DNA of 64,000 nt from the NCBI GenBank assembly GCA_014382365.1, contig JACNJW010000030.1, positions 1 through 64,000 on the forward strand, given 5' to 3'. The position numbers and the translations under genes are program-made. Of the stretch, positions 8,008-16,884 are shown one piece after another (position 1 is the first letter of the stretch; every line of letters starts with the position of its first letter). The notes under the pieces were generated by a model that saw nothing but the letters and a program-made list of their open reading frames with translations, did no database searches and was not told where the DNA came from. This DNA comes from SAR324 cluster bacterium. GTDB taxonomy: Bacteria; SAR324; NAC60-12.

Positions 8008-8784
8008 ATGTGCTCTATGACAAGTTTTATCGATACCCACTGTCATCTGGACAAACTGGAATCAACTCCTGAAGATGCAATCATCGAGGCAAAACAAGCA
8101 GGAGTAAAGCACCTGATCACCATTGCAGTAGATGCACTGTCCTTGGATTTTGTTTGCGGTGCGGTACAGCAATTTCCGGAAGTATACGGCAGCGTCGGCT
8201 TTCATCCACACGATGCATCAGCATTGACTGCTGCTCTGCTGCAGAAGGTTCGTCAACTGGCCCTGCAGGAGAAAAAACTGATCGCAATTGGTGAAATTGG
8301 GCTGGATTATCATTACTTGTACAGTTCTGCAGAAGTCCAGCAACAAGTATTCCGTGAGCAGCTTGAGTTGGCAGTTGCACTGAAATTACCGGTTATTCTG
8401 CACAGTCGGGAGGCCGAAACCGACACTCTGAATATTCTCAGGGAACAGTCGGGAGCAGTTTCCGGAGTGGCACACAGTTTTACCAGTTCGCTAGAAATGG
8501 CTAAAAGTCTGGTGGAAATGGGCTGGCATCTGGGGATTAACGGAATTGTAACTTTTAAAAATGCAGAAGATCTGCGTGAGGTGGTACGCTGGCTTCCGCT
8601 GGAGCGTTTGCTGCTGGAAACAGACTCGCCTTTTCTGGCTCCAATTCCTTTTCGCGGGAAAAAGAATAAACCGGCACATATTCCTGCCATAGCAGCTTTT
8701 ATTGCAAAATTGAAAGAAATTTCACTGGAAGAATTGGCTCAACAAACTACTGAAAACGCCCGACGGTTGTTTGATTTTTCCTGA
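8008..8784 (+). CDS. tatD: TatD family metal-dependent deoxyribonuclease
   Basis: This 258-residue TIM-barrel metal hydrolase is of the TatD family, with 3'-5' exonuclease activity on DNA and RNA in studied members. Metal-binding motifs are in order: IDTHCHLDKL near the start, GEIGLDYH, LHSREA, GVAHSFTSS and LLETDSPFLAP. The start could be the ATG at 8008 or, three codons in, at 8017; neither has a clear ribosome site. It stands alone between the rnc group and the motility genes. Confidence 0.92.
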   Translation: MCSMTSFIDTHCHLDKLESTPEDAIIEAKQAGVKHLITIAVDALSLDFVCGAVQQFPEVYGSVGFHPHDASALTAALLQKVRQLALQEKKLIAIGEIGLDYHYLYSSAEVQQQVFREQLELAVALKLPVILHSREAETDTLNILREQSGAVSGVAHSFTSSLEMAKSLVEMGWHLGINGIVTFKNAEDLREVVRWLPLERLLLETDSPFLAPIPFRGKKNKPAHIPAIAAFIAKLKEISLEELAQQTTENARRLFDFS

Positions 8785-8983
8785 TTACAACAATGAGCTG
8801 GTGCTGAATTAAAGACAAGTGTGGTTGCCGCCTTTTCCTTTTTCATAAAAAATTCCGCACAATTGCTGGTTTTTTTCACAGTTATTGCTAAGCACTTTTA
8901 GAACCAAAGTAAAGCTCAGGCTTTGGAGATACCGAATCCGGGGCCTCACGCCTCACTTTTTGACTGCATAGGAGAATTTTGTT

Positions 8984-9814
8984 ATGGAACAAGGAACGCT
9001 GTTTGGAACGATTCTGGCGTGGGTATTGTTGTTGATCGCAATGACTTTTGACTTCACCACATTTCAAATGAAGATGGGGAACTTAGCGTACTTTGTCGAT
9101 ATTCCCTCTTTGATGATCGTTTTTGGAGGCACAATCGCTTCGACTCTGATCGCTCATCCGATGGGTGACGCAAAAGGATTTATGGGTTACATTGGTGCGT
9201 CATGGAAACCGAGTACTGTACAGTTGGTTGAAACGTTGACCTTGATTGTCGATGTTTCCAAGATTGCCCGCAAAAACATTCTGGCCATTGAAGATGCACT
9301 GCCCAGCATCGAAAACCTTTTCCTGCGCGGCGGTTTAAGACTGGTGGTCGATCGGGCTGACCGTGAGGCAATTGTAGAAATGATGGCCCATGAAGTCAAA
9401 TACACAATGGCTGGTAAAGACGGAGAAATTGCAGTTGTTGGCACAATGGCTTCTCTTTGTCCTGCCTGGGGTATGTTGGGGACACTGGTGGGACTGGTTT
9501 TGCTGCTGCAGAACCTGGATGATCCATCCGCGATTGGACCTGCCATGGCCGTGGCTTTGATCACAACTTTTTACGGTTCTCTTTTCGCAAACACCATTTT
9601 TTCTCCTGCCAAGACAAAACTTGAAATTTACCAGGGCGAAGAAAAAGTACTGATGGAAATGATCCGCGACGGCGTCCTTTATATTGAAGGCGGACAACGT
9701 CCGGATTTTATTGAAAATGACTTGATGAACTATCTGCCTCCGGCACAAAAAACTATGTATGAAGCTCTTAAGTTTGAAGGTGGTGAAAGTGGTGCTGCTG
9801 AAGGTGGAGAGTAA
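8984..9814 (+). CDS. motA: Flagellar motor stator protein MotA (PomA-like)
   Basis: This 276-residue inner-membrane protein forms the ion channel of the flagellar stator with MotB. Four membrane segments fit (about 4-22, 32-52, 156-178, 188-210), with a large cytoplasmic loop between the second and third that carries the charged residues contacting FliG. The signature GMLGTLVGLVLLLQNLDDP with IGPAMAVALITTFYGS matches Vibrio PomA closely from memory, hinting at sodium coupling; this is an inference. A good ribosome site (AGGAGA) precedes the ATG. It is followed by two motB genes. Confidence 0.92.
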   Translation: MEQGTLFGTILAWVLLLIAMTFDFTTFQMKMGNLAYFVDIPSLMIVFGGTIASTLIAHPMGDAKGFMGYIGASWKPSTVQLVETLTLIVDVSKIARKNILAIEDALPSIENLFLRGGLRLVVDRADREAIVEMMAHEVKYTMAGKDGEIAVVGTMASLCPAWGMLGTLVGLVLLLQNLDDPSAIGPAMAVALITTFYGSLFANTIFSPAKTKLEIYQGEEKVLMEMIRDGVLYIEGGQRPDFIENDLMNYLPPAQKTMYEALKFEGGESGAAEGGE

Positions 9815-9839
9815 GCTGAACCGGAAAAGGGAGTAAGTC

Positions 9840-10496
9840 ATGGGTCAGATGATTGATGAAGAGGATTGTGAAATTTGTATTCCCTTTGATCAGGAATGGA
9901 TTTTCACATATGGTGATTTGGTGACACTCCTGCTCTGTTTCTTCATCTTACTTTTTTCGATGTGCAGGACAGATGTTGAAAAAAGTAAACAGATTTCAGA
10001 CAGTCTTAAAGGTATGCCGCCCGGCAGTCCTTTTATCTTCAATGGACAAAGTTCAAATCTGGACAAAGCTTCAAAAGAACTGGATCAGTTGGAAGTTCCG
10101 GATGACGTCTCAATCAATGCTTCAAAAGCTGGGGTGGAAGTTACTTTCAGCAAAACAGTAGCCTTTGAACAAGGTTCGATATCAATTTCAGAAAAAGCAA
10201 AAAAAACGCTGATCAAAATGCTGCCGATCATCGGACAGCTGCAGAACTTTATTGAAATTTCCGGACATACTGATGAGTCCGACGCAAATCAGAAATATCC
10301 TTCAAACTGGGAACTTTCTGTGGCACGTGCGAGCGTGATTGCGGCTTTTCTGGAATCAAGGCGGATTCCTGCAGATCGTATTCAGGTGGCAGGATATGGA
10401 GATTCACGCCCACGCTTTAATCCGGATACTGCTTATAAACGCAACCTGAACCGTCGAGTACAAATTTTACTCTTGCCGGAAGACCAAACTCGCTGA
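9840..10496 (+). CDS. motB: Flagellar motor stator protein MotB, first copy
   Basis: This 218-residue protein has a short cytoplasmic N-terminus with two cysteines (CEIC), one membrane helix and a periplasmic OmpA-like peptidoglycan-binding domain (about 105-210). The ion-binding aspartate is Asp26 in TYGDLVTLLLCFF. The OmpA-like domain shows SGHTDESD and NRRVQILL. The N-terminus resembles PomB, in keeping with the PomA-like partner just upstream (gap 25 bases). It is almost identical in its first 38 residues to the next gene, but the periplasmic domains diverge. Confidence 0.9.
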   Translation: MGQMIDEEDCEICIPFDQEWIFTYGDLVTLLLCFFILLFSMCRTDVEKSKQISDSLKGMPPGSPFIFNGQSSNLDKASKELDQLEVPDDVSINASKAGVEVTFSKTVAFEQGSISISEKAKKTLIKMLPIIGQLQNFIEISGHTDESDANQKYPSNWELSVARASVIAAFLESRRIPADRIQVAGYGDSRPRFNPDTAYKRNLNRRVQILLLPEDQTR

Positions 10497-10537
10497 ACTG
10501 CTGCATTATAACTTATAACTAGAAAACCAATTTAAAG

Positions 10538-11176
10538 ATGGGTGAACTCATTGATGAGGAAGATTGTGAAGTCTGTGTTCCCTTTGATCAGGAATGGATT
10601 TTCACTTATGGTGATCTGGTAACACTGCTGCTGTGTTTTTTTATTCTCCTGTTTTCCACTTGTACTTATGAGACAATGAAATTCAAAAGCCTGGCTGCGA
10701 GCTTCAAACCACTTCCTGCCGGGACTCCGTTTATGAATGAAGGCAAGGACTCAATTGTGGAACAGATTGCACAACAGTTGGAAGAAAGTGAGTTGGGCGA
10801 TGATGCAAATATCAACGTTGAGGAAAAAGGCGTTGTGATTGCTTTCAAGGCCAGTGCATATTTTAAAGCAGGTTCCGCCAAGTTGAACGCCAAAGCACTG
10901 AAAGAGATGGCCCGCTTTTCAAAACTGATCTTTTTACTGCCAAACAAAATTCAAATTGAGGGTCATACAGAAAAAAATCCGCCAAAAAATTGGGATTCAA
11001 CCTGGGAACTGGCTGGAGCACGTGCAGCAAAAATTGCCCGTTATTTTATTCAAAACGGACTTGAACCTGCAAAAATTACTGTCAAGAGTTTTGGCGCAAC
11101 CCGACCACTTTTCCGTGAGTCTTCAGCTGCTCAAAGAAGCCTAAACAACAGAGTGGAAGTTGTTGTCCTGCCGTAA
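10538..11176 (+). CDS. motB: Flagellar motor stator protein MotB, second copy
   Basis: This 212-residue paralogue of the preceding gene has the same layout: CEVC near the N-terminus, Asp26 in the single membrane helix, and an OmpA-like domain (about 100-212). The domain carries GHTEKNP instead of the usual GHTD, and LNNRVEV where the first copy has LNRRVQI. Its ribosome site is weak (TAAAG). Both copies keep the ion-binding aspartate, so both could work with MotA. Two adjacent motB genes for one motA are unusual and may build mixed stators or replace one another under different conditions. Confidence 0.88.
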   Translation: MGELIDEEDCEVCVPFDQEWIFTYGDLVTLLLCFFILLFSTCTYETMKFKSLAASFKPLPAGTPFMNEGKDSIVEQIAQQLEESELGDDANINVEEKGVVIAFKASAYFKAGSAKLNAKALKEMARFSKLIFLLPNKIQIEGHTEKNPPKNWDSTWELAGARAAKIARYFIQNGLEPAKITVKSFGATRPLFRESSAAQRSLNNRVEVVVLP

Positions 11177-11185
11177 AATTCAAAC

Positions 11186-12490
11186 TCAATCCAAGTTTCG
11201 ACCGTAAACTATTGTTTCCTGAAAATCGTAATTCTTCCGTTTATTTTCCGGAAGCTCTTCCGGACTGATTTCTCGGAATCCGCATTGTGTAAAAACATGA
11301 GATGCAGCGGTACTCAGAGCAAAGGCCAATTTGCAGTCACTTGAGCGAATCTGATCCGCAGCTGCCTGAATCAATTCGCTGCCGATTCCTTGATTACGAT
11401 AAGCTTTATCAACAGCCAGACTGGCAATTTCTGCAGCAGAGCCGTCTGCATAATAGGTGACTTCGCAGCAGCCGACAACGTCCTCATCTACACAAAATAC
11501 CAGATAATTGTCGATTTGCTGTTCGATATAGGCCGAAGTTCGCAACACGATTGCTGCATGCTGAACAGGACTGCGCAGGATTTCTAGGATTGCCTGCAAA
11601 TCACTGAGTCTGGCAGAGCGGGTGCATTTGTAGGAACTGTTGGTAATCATCACCCCAACACCTTTTGGTGTAAGCAGCTCTGCCAGTAAAGCTTCCTCAA
11701 GTCTGCCGTCCAGTAAATGACAGCGTTCAATACCCCGGATGCAGGCTTCAGTCAGAGTATTTAACTGCAGGCGCTGTGATAAGGGCAAATCCGGATTTCG
11801 TTTCAACCATTGCTGAATCCCGTTTGTAGTCATTTCCAGAGAGTCTGCATCTGCAAAATGCGGTAAAGATGAGGTGTCCAGTACGATAAGTTTTTTAGCT
11901 CTTAAGCGGGTTGCTACTTCAAAAGCAACCTGATTTGGATCAAGAATCCACAATCGTCCCTTTTCTCCAAGTGCAAAAGGTGGTAAAATAACCAGCTTGG
12001 AGTCGGAAACTGCCTGGCGGATAGTTTCCAGATCAAGGCCGCAAACGTTGCCGGTGAAATGCGGGACATTGATTTTGGCAAAGTGCTTTTTTTCTGCAAA
12101 CAAAAAATGACCGGATAAGGCCTGAAGTTGTTTTCCGCAACTTCTGAGTTTGGTCAACAGCTGCCAGTTGGTAGTAGCAATGGCTTGTTTAATTAAGGCT
12201 AAATGTCTTTCTTCAGCAACCAGGACACCGTCTTCTGTCTGACATTCAAAGCCTTCTGCAGACAACAGGCTGCGGATTTGTGGTTCTGCACCATGGACTA
12301 AAACGATCCTGATACCAACCTGTTGCAGCAGTGCCAGATCTTCAATAACTCTTGAGTTTTGAACTTCGAGAATATTGCCGCTGAGCTGAATTACGAATGT
12401 TTGTTGATCGAATTCCTGCAGATATGGCAGGGTTGCACGCAAATCATGAATAAAACCGGAGAGTTCTGAATCTAAAGAATGCTGAGGCAT
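11186..12490 (-). CDS. argA: N-acetylglutamate synthase (ArgA type)
   Basis: This 434-residue protein has an amino-acid-kinase fold (about residues 28-270) followed by a GNAT acetyltransferase domain (about 290-430, with the acetyl-CoA loop NQGIGSELI). This is the layout of ArgA, which acetylates glutamate as the first step of arginine synthesis. In ArgA the kinase-like domain binds arginine for feedback inhibition. It converges on the second motB with only nine bases between stops. Its ATG shares the palindrome CATG with the start of the divergent glycosyltransferase gene. No other arginine genes are nearby. Confidence 0.88.
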   Translation of the reverse strand: MPQHSLDSELSGFIHDLRATLPYLQEFDQQTFVIQLSGNILEVQNSRVIEDLALLQQVGIRIVLVHGAEPQIRSLLSAEGFECQTEDGVLVAEERHLALIKQAIATTNWQLLTKLRSCGKQLQALSGHFLFAEKKHFAKINVPHFTGNVCGLDLETIRQAVSDSKLVILPPFALGEKGRLWILDPNQVAFEVATRLRAKKLIVLDTSSLPHFADADSLEMTTNGIQQWLKRNPDLPLSQRLQLNTLTEACIRGIERCHLLDGRLEEALLAELLTPKGVGVMITNSSYKCTRSARLSDLQAILEILRSPVQHAAIVLRTSAYIEQQIDNYLVFCVDEDVVGCCEVTYYADGSAAEIASLAVDKAYRNQGIGSELIQAAADQIRSSDCKLAFALSTAASHVFTQCGFREISPEELPENKRKNYDFQETIVYGRNLD

Positions 12491-13556
12491 GAGTAAGCTA
12501 GAAAAAAAAGTTAAAACGGATCAGACTCCGGAAATAAAACAAAACTCGGATATTTTTTCAATCGTGATTCCGACCTACAACAGCGCCCTGCTTTTGTCAC
12601 GCTGTCTAGAGGCTTTGGAAAAACAATCGGCACCAAAATCTGAATTTGAAGTAACGGTTGCCGATGACGGTTCCACCGATGAAACAGTGGAAATGCTGCG
12701 TCAGTTTCAAGCACGGACTGAATTAAAGTTTCAATGGACTACAATTCAAAATGCAGGTCCGGGAAATGCCAGAAATGCGGGAGTTGCAGTCTCATCCGGA
12801 AGCTGGATTGGCTTCATGGATGCAGACGTCATTCCTCGTCATGACTGGGTTGCAAGTGCACTTAAACAGCTAAAACTTAATCCGGATGCCGGAGCCTTTG
12901 AGGGATCTACTGAAGTCACTCAGCGCAACCGCGCAACTCCATTCACACATCAAACCGAAAATACTGACGGCGGACGCTATCCTACCTGTAATTTTCTGGT
13001 TCGCCGCAGCTTAGCACATTTTCATCCTGCATATCGAATTCCCTTCCGCGAGGACACAGATTTAGCCTTCAGTATTCTGGCAGCAGGTTATGCAATAATT
13101 TTTGTGCCGGAACTGGTTGTTGAGCATCCACCTCTACCTTCGAGCTATGCACGTCCTTTGAATTTAGCGCGCCGCTATTATTATGACGGCTTGCTTGCAC
13201 GCAGGTTTCCGGAGCGTTATCAAAAAGAACTGGACGCGCATCTGCTGCTAGGTTGTAAAATTCCGCACCTGAAGAGAAAATTATACGCTATCTTTGCTCT
13301 TTCTCAAATAGTTTTTCTTGCAGCACTGCTCCTGGGATTTGCCGGGACAGCTTTTTTTATCTCCGGGAGTGCATACCTGGGAGGTCTTGTGCTTACTGCA
13401 GCAGCAAGTCTGCGCTATGCCAAACTGCGGGACTTGTCTTTTAAAGATTGGCTGGTTTTTGTTTTTCAACTGCACATTCTCCCCTGGGTTATGGGATACT
13501 CCTTACTGCGCGGTTGGCGTGATTTTCGCGGAGAATCAAAAAATATACCGGATTGA
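12489..13556 (+). CDS. Family 2 glycosyltransferase, membrane-anchored
   Basis: This 355-residue GT-A glycosyltransferase opens its catalytic domain at about residue 22 (FSIVIPTYNS). It shows the nucleotide-sugar aspartates in VADDGST and the DxD-like GFMDADVIP, then a FREDTDLAF acceptor region. Two hydrophobic segments near residues 265-310 anchor it to the membrane. It probably transfers a sugar to a lipid or polysaccharide precursor; donor and acceptor are unknown. The start ATG overlaps the argA start by two bases on the opposite strand, so each leader lies inside the other gene. Confidence 0.85.
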   Translation: MSKLEKKVKTDQTPEIKQNSDIFSIVIPTYNSALLLSRCLEALEKQSAPKSEFEVTVADDGSTDETVEMLRQFQARTELKFQWTTIQNAGPGNARNAGVAVSSGSWIGFMDADVIPRHDWVASALKQLKLNPDAGAFEGSTEVTQRNRATPFTHQTENTDGGRYPTCNFLVRRSLAHFHPAYRIPFREDTDLAFSILAAGYAIIFVPELVVEHPPLPSSYARPLNLARRYYYDGLLARRFPERYQKELDAHLLLGCKIPHLKRKLYAIFALSQIVFLAALLLGFAGTAFFISGSAYLGGLVLTAAASLRYAKLRDLSFKDWLVFVFQLHILPWVMGYSLLRGWRDFRGESKNIPD

Positions 13557-13769
13557 AAATGTAAAAATAATCATGAAAATTTGACTATTTTCTCTAAGCA
13601 ATTCAAAATAAAATGTTGTTCAATGCTGAGTTAAACAACAATTTCTGCAAAGCAAAAAGAAATTATTACATTAATCTGCAGCAGGAAAAAAAATTACTCT
13701 CAGTTTACATATTAACGACTTTGCCAAGTCAGGCAAATGTCTGCAACAAAAATAATAAATTAATTAAAT

Positions 13770-14624
13770 ATGTTTGTTACTTACAAACTTTCTGAAAAAT
13801 CGTTGATTAAACTACAGAAGAGTGGAGTCAGTGAAGCTGCCCTGAACGATCTGGAAGAGCTGGAAAACCGCGTTTTTGCAAATTCGGAATCTTTTCTGAA
13901 CAAGATCAAAAAACTACCTCAAGCAAAAGAACTGCTGAAAAATGAAGAAAACATCTTAAAAGCAGCCAAGGGTTTTTTTCGTCTGGATTTGCTGATTCCC
14001 AACCGCACTATCAGGGAGTGGACTGAGGCTTTGATTTTTGCAGTTGTGGTGGCCAGCATTGTGCGGACCTACATGTTTGCACCATATCAAATACCATCGG
14101 GTTCGATGCTGCCGACAATTCAGATTGGCGACCATATTTTTGCCAGCATGTATTCTTATGGTTCTCCAATTCCATTTACTGATGTCAAACTCTTTAAAAA
14201 ACCAGTTAAACGCGGCGATATCATCATTTTCCCATATCCGCGTGATCCTTCGATTGACTACATAAAACGCGCTGTGGGACTTTCTGGTGAGACGCTGGAA
14301 ATTCGCAATGACCAGGTCTTTATCAACGGAAAAAAGCTGGAAGAACCATACGCTTATTATGAACCAAAAGAAAGACTGTCGCGACAGAAGCAGGGTTTGA
14401 TGTCGGCCACTCCAGTCAGTCGTTTCGGTCCAATTAAGATTCCTGAGGGCAAAATATTTGCGATGGGAGATAACCGTTACAACAGTGCAGATAGTCGTTA
14501 CTGGGGTTTTGTAGATATTAAAACCGTTGTTGGTAAAGGGCAGATTATTTACTGGTCCCATGATCCGGGAGAAACTTTATTTGCCGGTTATCGATTTGGA
14601 CGTTTACTTGATTTTTTGAAATAA
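13770..14624 (+). CDS. lepB: Signal peptidase I
   Basis: This 284-residue protein cleaves signal peptides from exported proteins. The catalytic serine is Ser112 in PSGSMLPT and the general base is Lys166 in YIKRAVGLSGE. The C-terminal box MGDNRYNSADSRYWG is intact. A membrane helix sits just before the serine (about 84-103). The first 80 residues are a charged, mostly helical extension not usual for the family; no later ATG gives the normal N-terminus. A 213-base gap separates it from the glycosyltransferase. Confidence 0.93.
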   Translation: MFVTYKLSEKSLIKLQKSGVSEAALNDLEELENRVFANSESFLNKIKKLPQAKELLKNEENILKAAKGFFRLDLLIPNRTIREWTEALIFAVVVASIVRTYMFAPYQIPSGSMLPTIQIGDHIFASMYSYGSPIPFTDVKLFKKPVKRGDIIIFPYPRDPSIDYIKRAVGLSGETLEIRNDQVFINGKKLEEPYAYYEPKERLSRQKQGLMSATPVSRFGPIKIPEGKIFAMGDNRYNSADSRYWGFVDIKTVVGKGQIIYWSHDPGETLFAGYRFGRLLDFLK

Positions 14625-14658
14625 ATTATCTGCCAGTACAGTTTTGTTGAATGAAAAT

Positions 14659-15561
14659 ATGAAAACAGCAAATACACTATCCAGAAACGATCTCTGTTGG
14701 TGTGGAAGTGGGAAAAAGTATAAAAAATGCCACTTGGGACAGCAGCCAAAACAGGTGGCATCGCCACCACAAAAACAGCAGCCGGCAAAACGTAACATCA
14801 TCCTGAAAAACGCAGAGCAAATTGAGGGCATCCGTAAGAGTTGTCAACTGACAAAAAATTTGCTTGATATGGTAGAGGAACGGATCAAGGAGGGGGTGAA
14901 AACCAATGAAATTGATGAGTGGGTTCATAAAGAAACACTGGCCAATGGAGCGGTTCCGGCACCCCTTAACTACGGCCGCGGCCAGGGACGGCGCAGGATG
15001 CCTTTTCCCAAAAGTATCTGCAGTTCTCTCAACAATGTTATTTGTCACGGTATTCCAAATGACAAGGCTCTGCAGAATGGTGATATTGTGAATATTGATG
15101 TTACCTGTGATTTAAACGGCTATTTTGGTGATGCCAGCCGTATGTTCATCATTGGCGAAGTTCCTGATAAAACACGGAAGCTGGTGGAAGTTACCAGAGA
15201 ATGTCTGGAGCTAGGAATTGCTCAGGTTCGACCTGCAAACTCATTGGGCGATATTGGTCATGCAATTCAGCAGCATGCAGAAAAAAATTGTTTTTCAGTC
15301 GTCAGAGATTTTGCTGGACATGGAGTTGGAATTGAATTTCACGAAGCTCCTCAGGTGCTGCATTACGGACAGCCCGGTACCGGTGAAACTCTGCGGGAGA
15401 ATATGATTTTTACGATTGAGCCTATGATTAACGTGGGCAGTTATGACTGTAAAATTTTAGGTGACGGTTGGACTGCAGTTACTGTGGACGGCGAGTTGTC
15501 TGCACAGTGGGAACACACTTTACTGGTCACTGAAAGTGGAGTGGAAGTACTGACTGCTTAA
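14659..15561 (+). CDS. map: Methionine aminopeptidase, type I, with N-terminal SEC-C zinc motif
   Basis: This 300-residue enzyme removes the initiator methionine from new proteins. A short SEC-C type zinc motif opens the protein (NDLCWCGSGKKYKKCH), followed by a flexible linker and the pita-bread catalytic domain. Metal ligands appear in DVTCDLNGYFGDAS, GHGVGIEFHE, TIEPMIN and WEHTLLV. The zinc motif probably aids ribosome association, as proposed for similar fusions. The frame extends upstream to TTG codons at 14644, but the ATG at 14659 is preferred. It lies 34 bases after lepB. Confidence 0.92.
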   Translation: MKTANTLSRNDLCWCGSGKKYKKCHLGQQPKQVASPPQKQQPAKRNIILKNAEQIEGIRKSCQLTKNLLDMVEERIKEGVKTNEIDEWVHKETLANGAVPAPLNYGRGQGRRRMPFPKSICSSLNNVICHGIPNDKALQNGDIVNIDVTCDLNGYFGDASRMFIIGEVPDKTRKLVEVTRECLELGIAQVRPANSLGDIGHAIQQHAEKNCFSVVRDFAGHGVGIEFHEAPQVLHYGQPGTGETLRENMIFTIEPMINVGSYDCKILGDGWTAVTVDGELSAQWEHTLLVTESGVEVLTA

Positions 15562-15711
15562 GCAGGTCAGTACCAAAAATGACATGAATGGATTCTAACT
15601 TGTTAATTTAATTGTGCTTTAGAAACAGCCAACGATTAAAGCTTGTATTTTCAGTTTGTTTTTTCTAGCATACAGGATGATCTTATACACCTTATAACAT
15701 GATAAAAAGAT

Positions 15712-16755
15712 ATGGGTACTTGGAACAAACCTCCAAATAAATCACCTTGGGATAAAGGTACACCTCCTCCGGATATTGATGAACTGCTGAGTAATCTTCA
15801 GGACAAATTCAAGATTGGACTACCAAAAAAAGGGGGGCTGTCTTTGATCATTGTGCTGGCAATTGTGCTCTGGCTGGCTACTGGTATTTTTATCATTGAC
15901 CCGGAAGAGCAGGGTGTCATCAAACGTTTTGGAGAGATTACGGATGTAGTTGGTCCCGGGCCGCACTATCACCTGCCATCACCGATTGAAACAGTACAAA
16001 TTGCACCGGTAACAGCAATACGGAGGCTGGAGATTGGTTTCAGAACAATTCAGATTGGGCCTCCGGCAAAATACAGACGTGTTTTAAAAGAATCATTAAT
16101 GCTGACTGGAGATGAGAACATCATTGATGTGCAGTTCATTGTTCAATACCGTATTTCTGATTTGGAAAATTATCTTTACACCTTGACCAATCCTGATGAA
16201 ACAGTTAAATCTGCTGCTGAGTCTGCAATGCGTGAAGTGGTTGGTGATACTTCGGTCACCAAGGCTCTGACTGTAGGTAAAGGTATTATTGAAGATTCAA
16301 CAGCGAGTCTGCTTCAGCAGACTATGAACAGTTACTACAGTGGAATAAAAATTGAGAATGTGAAACTGCAGGATGTGCATCCGCCGGATGAGGTCAAAGA
16401 CGCTTTTAAAGACGTGGTTAGTGCCCGTGAGGATCGTGAAAAAATGATTAACGATGCAGAAGGCTACAGGAACAACCTGGTTCCTAAGGCAAGGGGTGAA
16501 GCCGCACAACTGATTAATAATGCGAAGGCTTATGCCAAAGAAAAAGTGTTGGTTGCGACCGGTGAGTCGGAGCGTTTTAATTTGGTCTATGAAGAGTACA
16601 ACAAGGCTAAAGATATTACCCGGGAGCGCATTATGCTGGAAACAATGGCCAGTGTACTACCAAAGGTAAACAAGGTGATTGCGGATAAGAAACTTGGTGG
16701 GAATATGTTGCCGTTTTTACCGCTGAATCAGGTCATAAATCAGCCGAATAAATAA
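15712..16755 (+). CDS. hflK: HflK, SPFH-domain modulator of FtsH protease
   Basis: This 347-residue protein has a glycine/proline-rich N-terminus (PPNKSPWDKG), one membrane helix at about 44-64, and a periplasmic SPFH/band-7 domain (IIDPEEQGVIKRFGEI onward) with a long charged coiled coil. HflK normally pairs with HflC around the FtsH protease and is encoded next to it. No hflC follows here: the next gene is the peroxiredoxin. The protein may act alone, or hflC may lie elsewhere. Confidence 0.9.
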   Translation: MGTWNKPPNKSPWDKGTPPPDIDELLSNLQDKFKIGLPKKGGLSLIIVLAIVLWLATGIFIIDPEEQGVIKRFGEITDVVGPGPHYHLPSPIETVQIAPVTAIRRLEIGFRTIQIGPPAKYRRVLKESLMLTGDENIIDVQFIVQYRISDLENYLYTLTNPDETVKSAAESAMREVVGDTSVTKALTVGKGIIEDSTASLLQQTMNSYYSGIKIENVKLQDVHPPDEVKDAFKDVVSAREDREKMINDAEGYRNNLVPKARGEAAQLINNAKAYAKEKVLVATGESERFNLVYEEYNKAKDITRERIMLETMASVLPKVNKVIADKKLGGNMLPFLPLNQVINQPNK

Positions 16756-16884
16756 GCAGGTGAAATAATCTGTTTTTGCCTGCAGAATAACAGCCCGGTT
16801 ATCGGGAAGTTAGTCACGTCTTTCGTGCACTCTGAATTCATGATGTTTTCAGAGTTTATTTAAATTACTCATTTGGAGGTACTA

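Noticed and set aside
8905-8945. Sigma28 (FliA) flagellar promoter upstream of motA
   Set aside because: TAAA and a CCGA-like box exist but the spacing is two bases too long and the -10 is poor.
13613-13795. Open frame of 60 codons before lepB
   Set aside because: It lies in AT-rich sequence, overlaps the lepB start and has no ribosome site.
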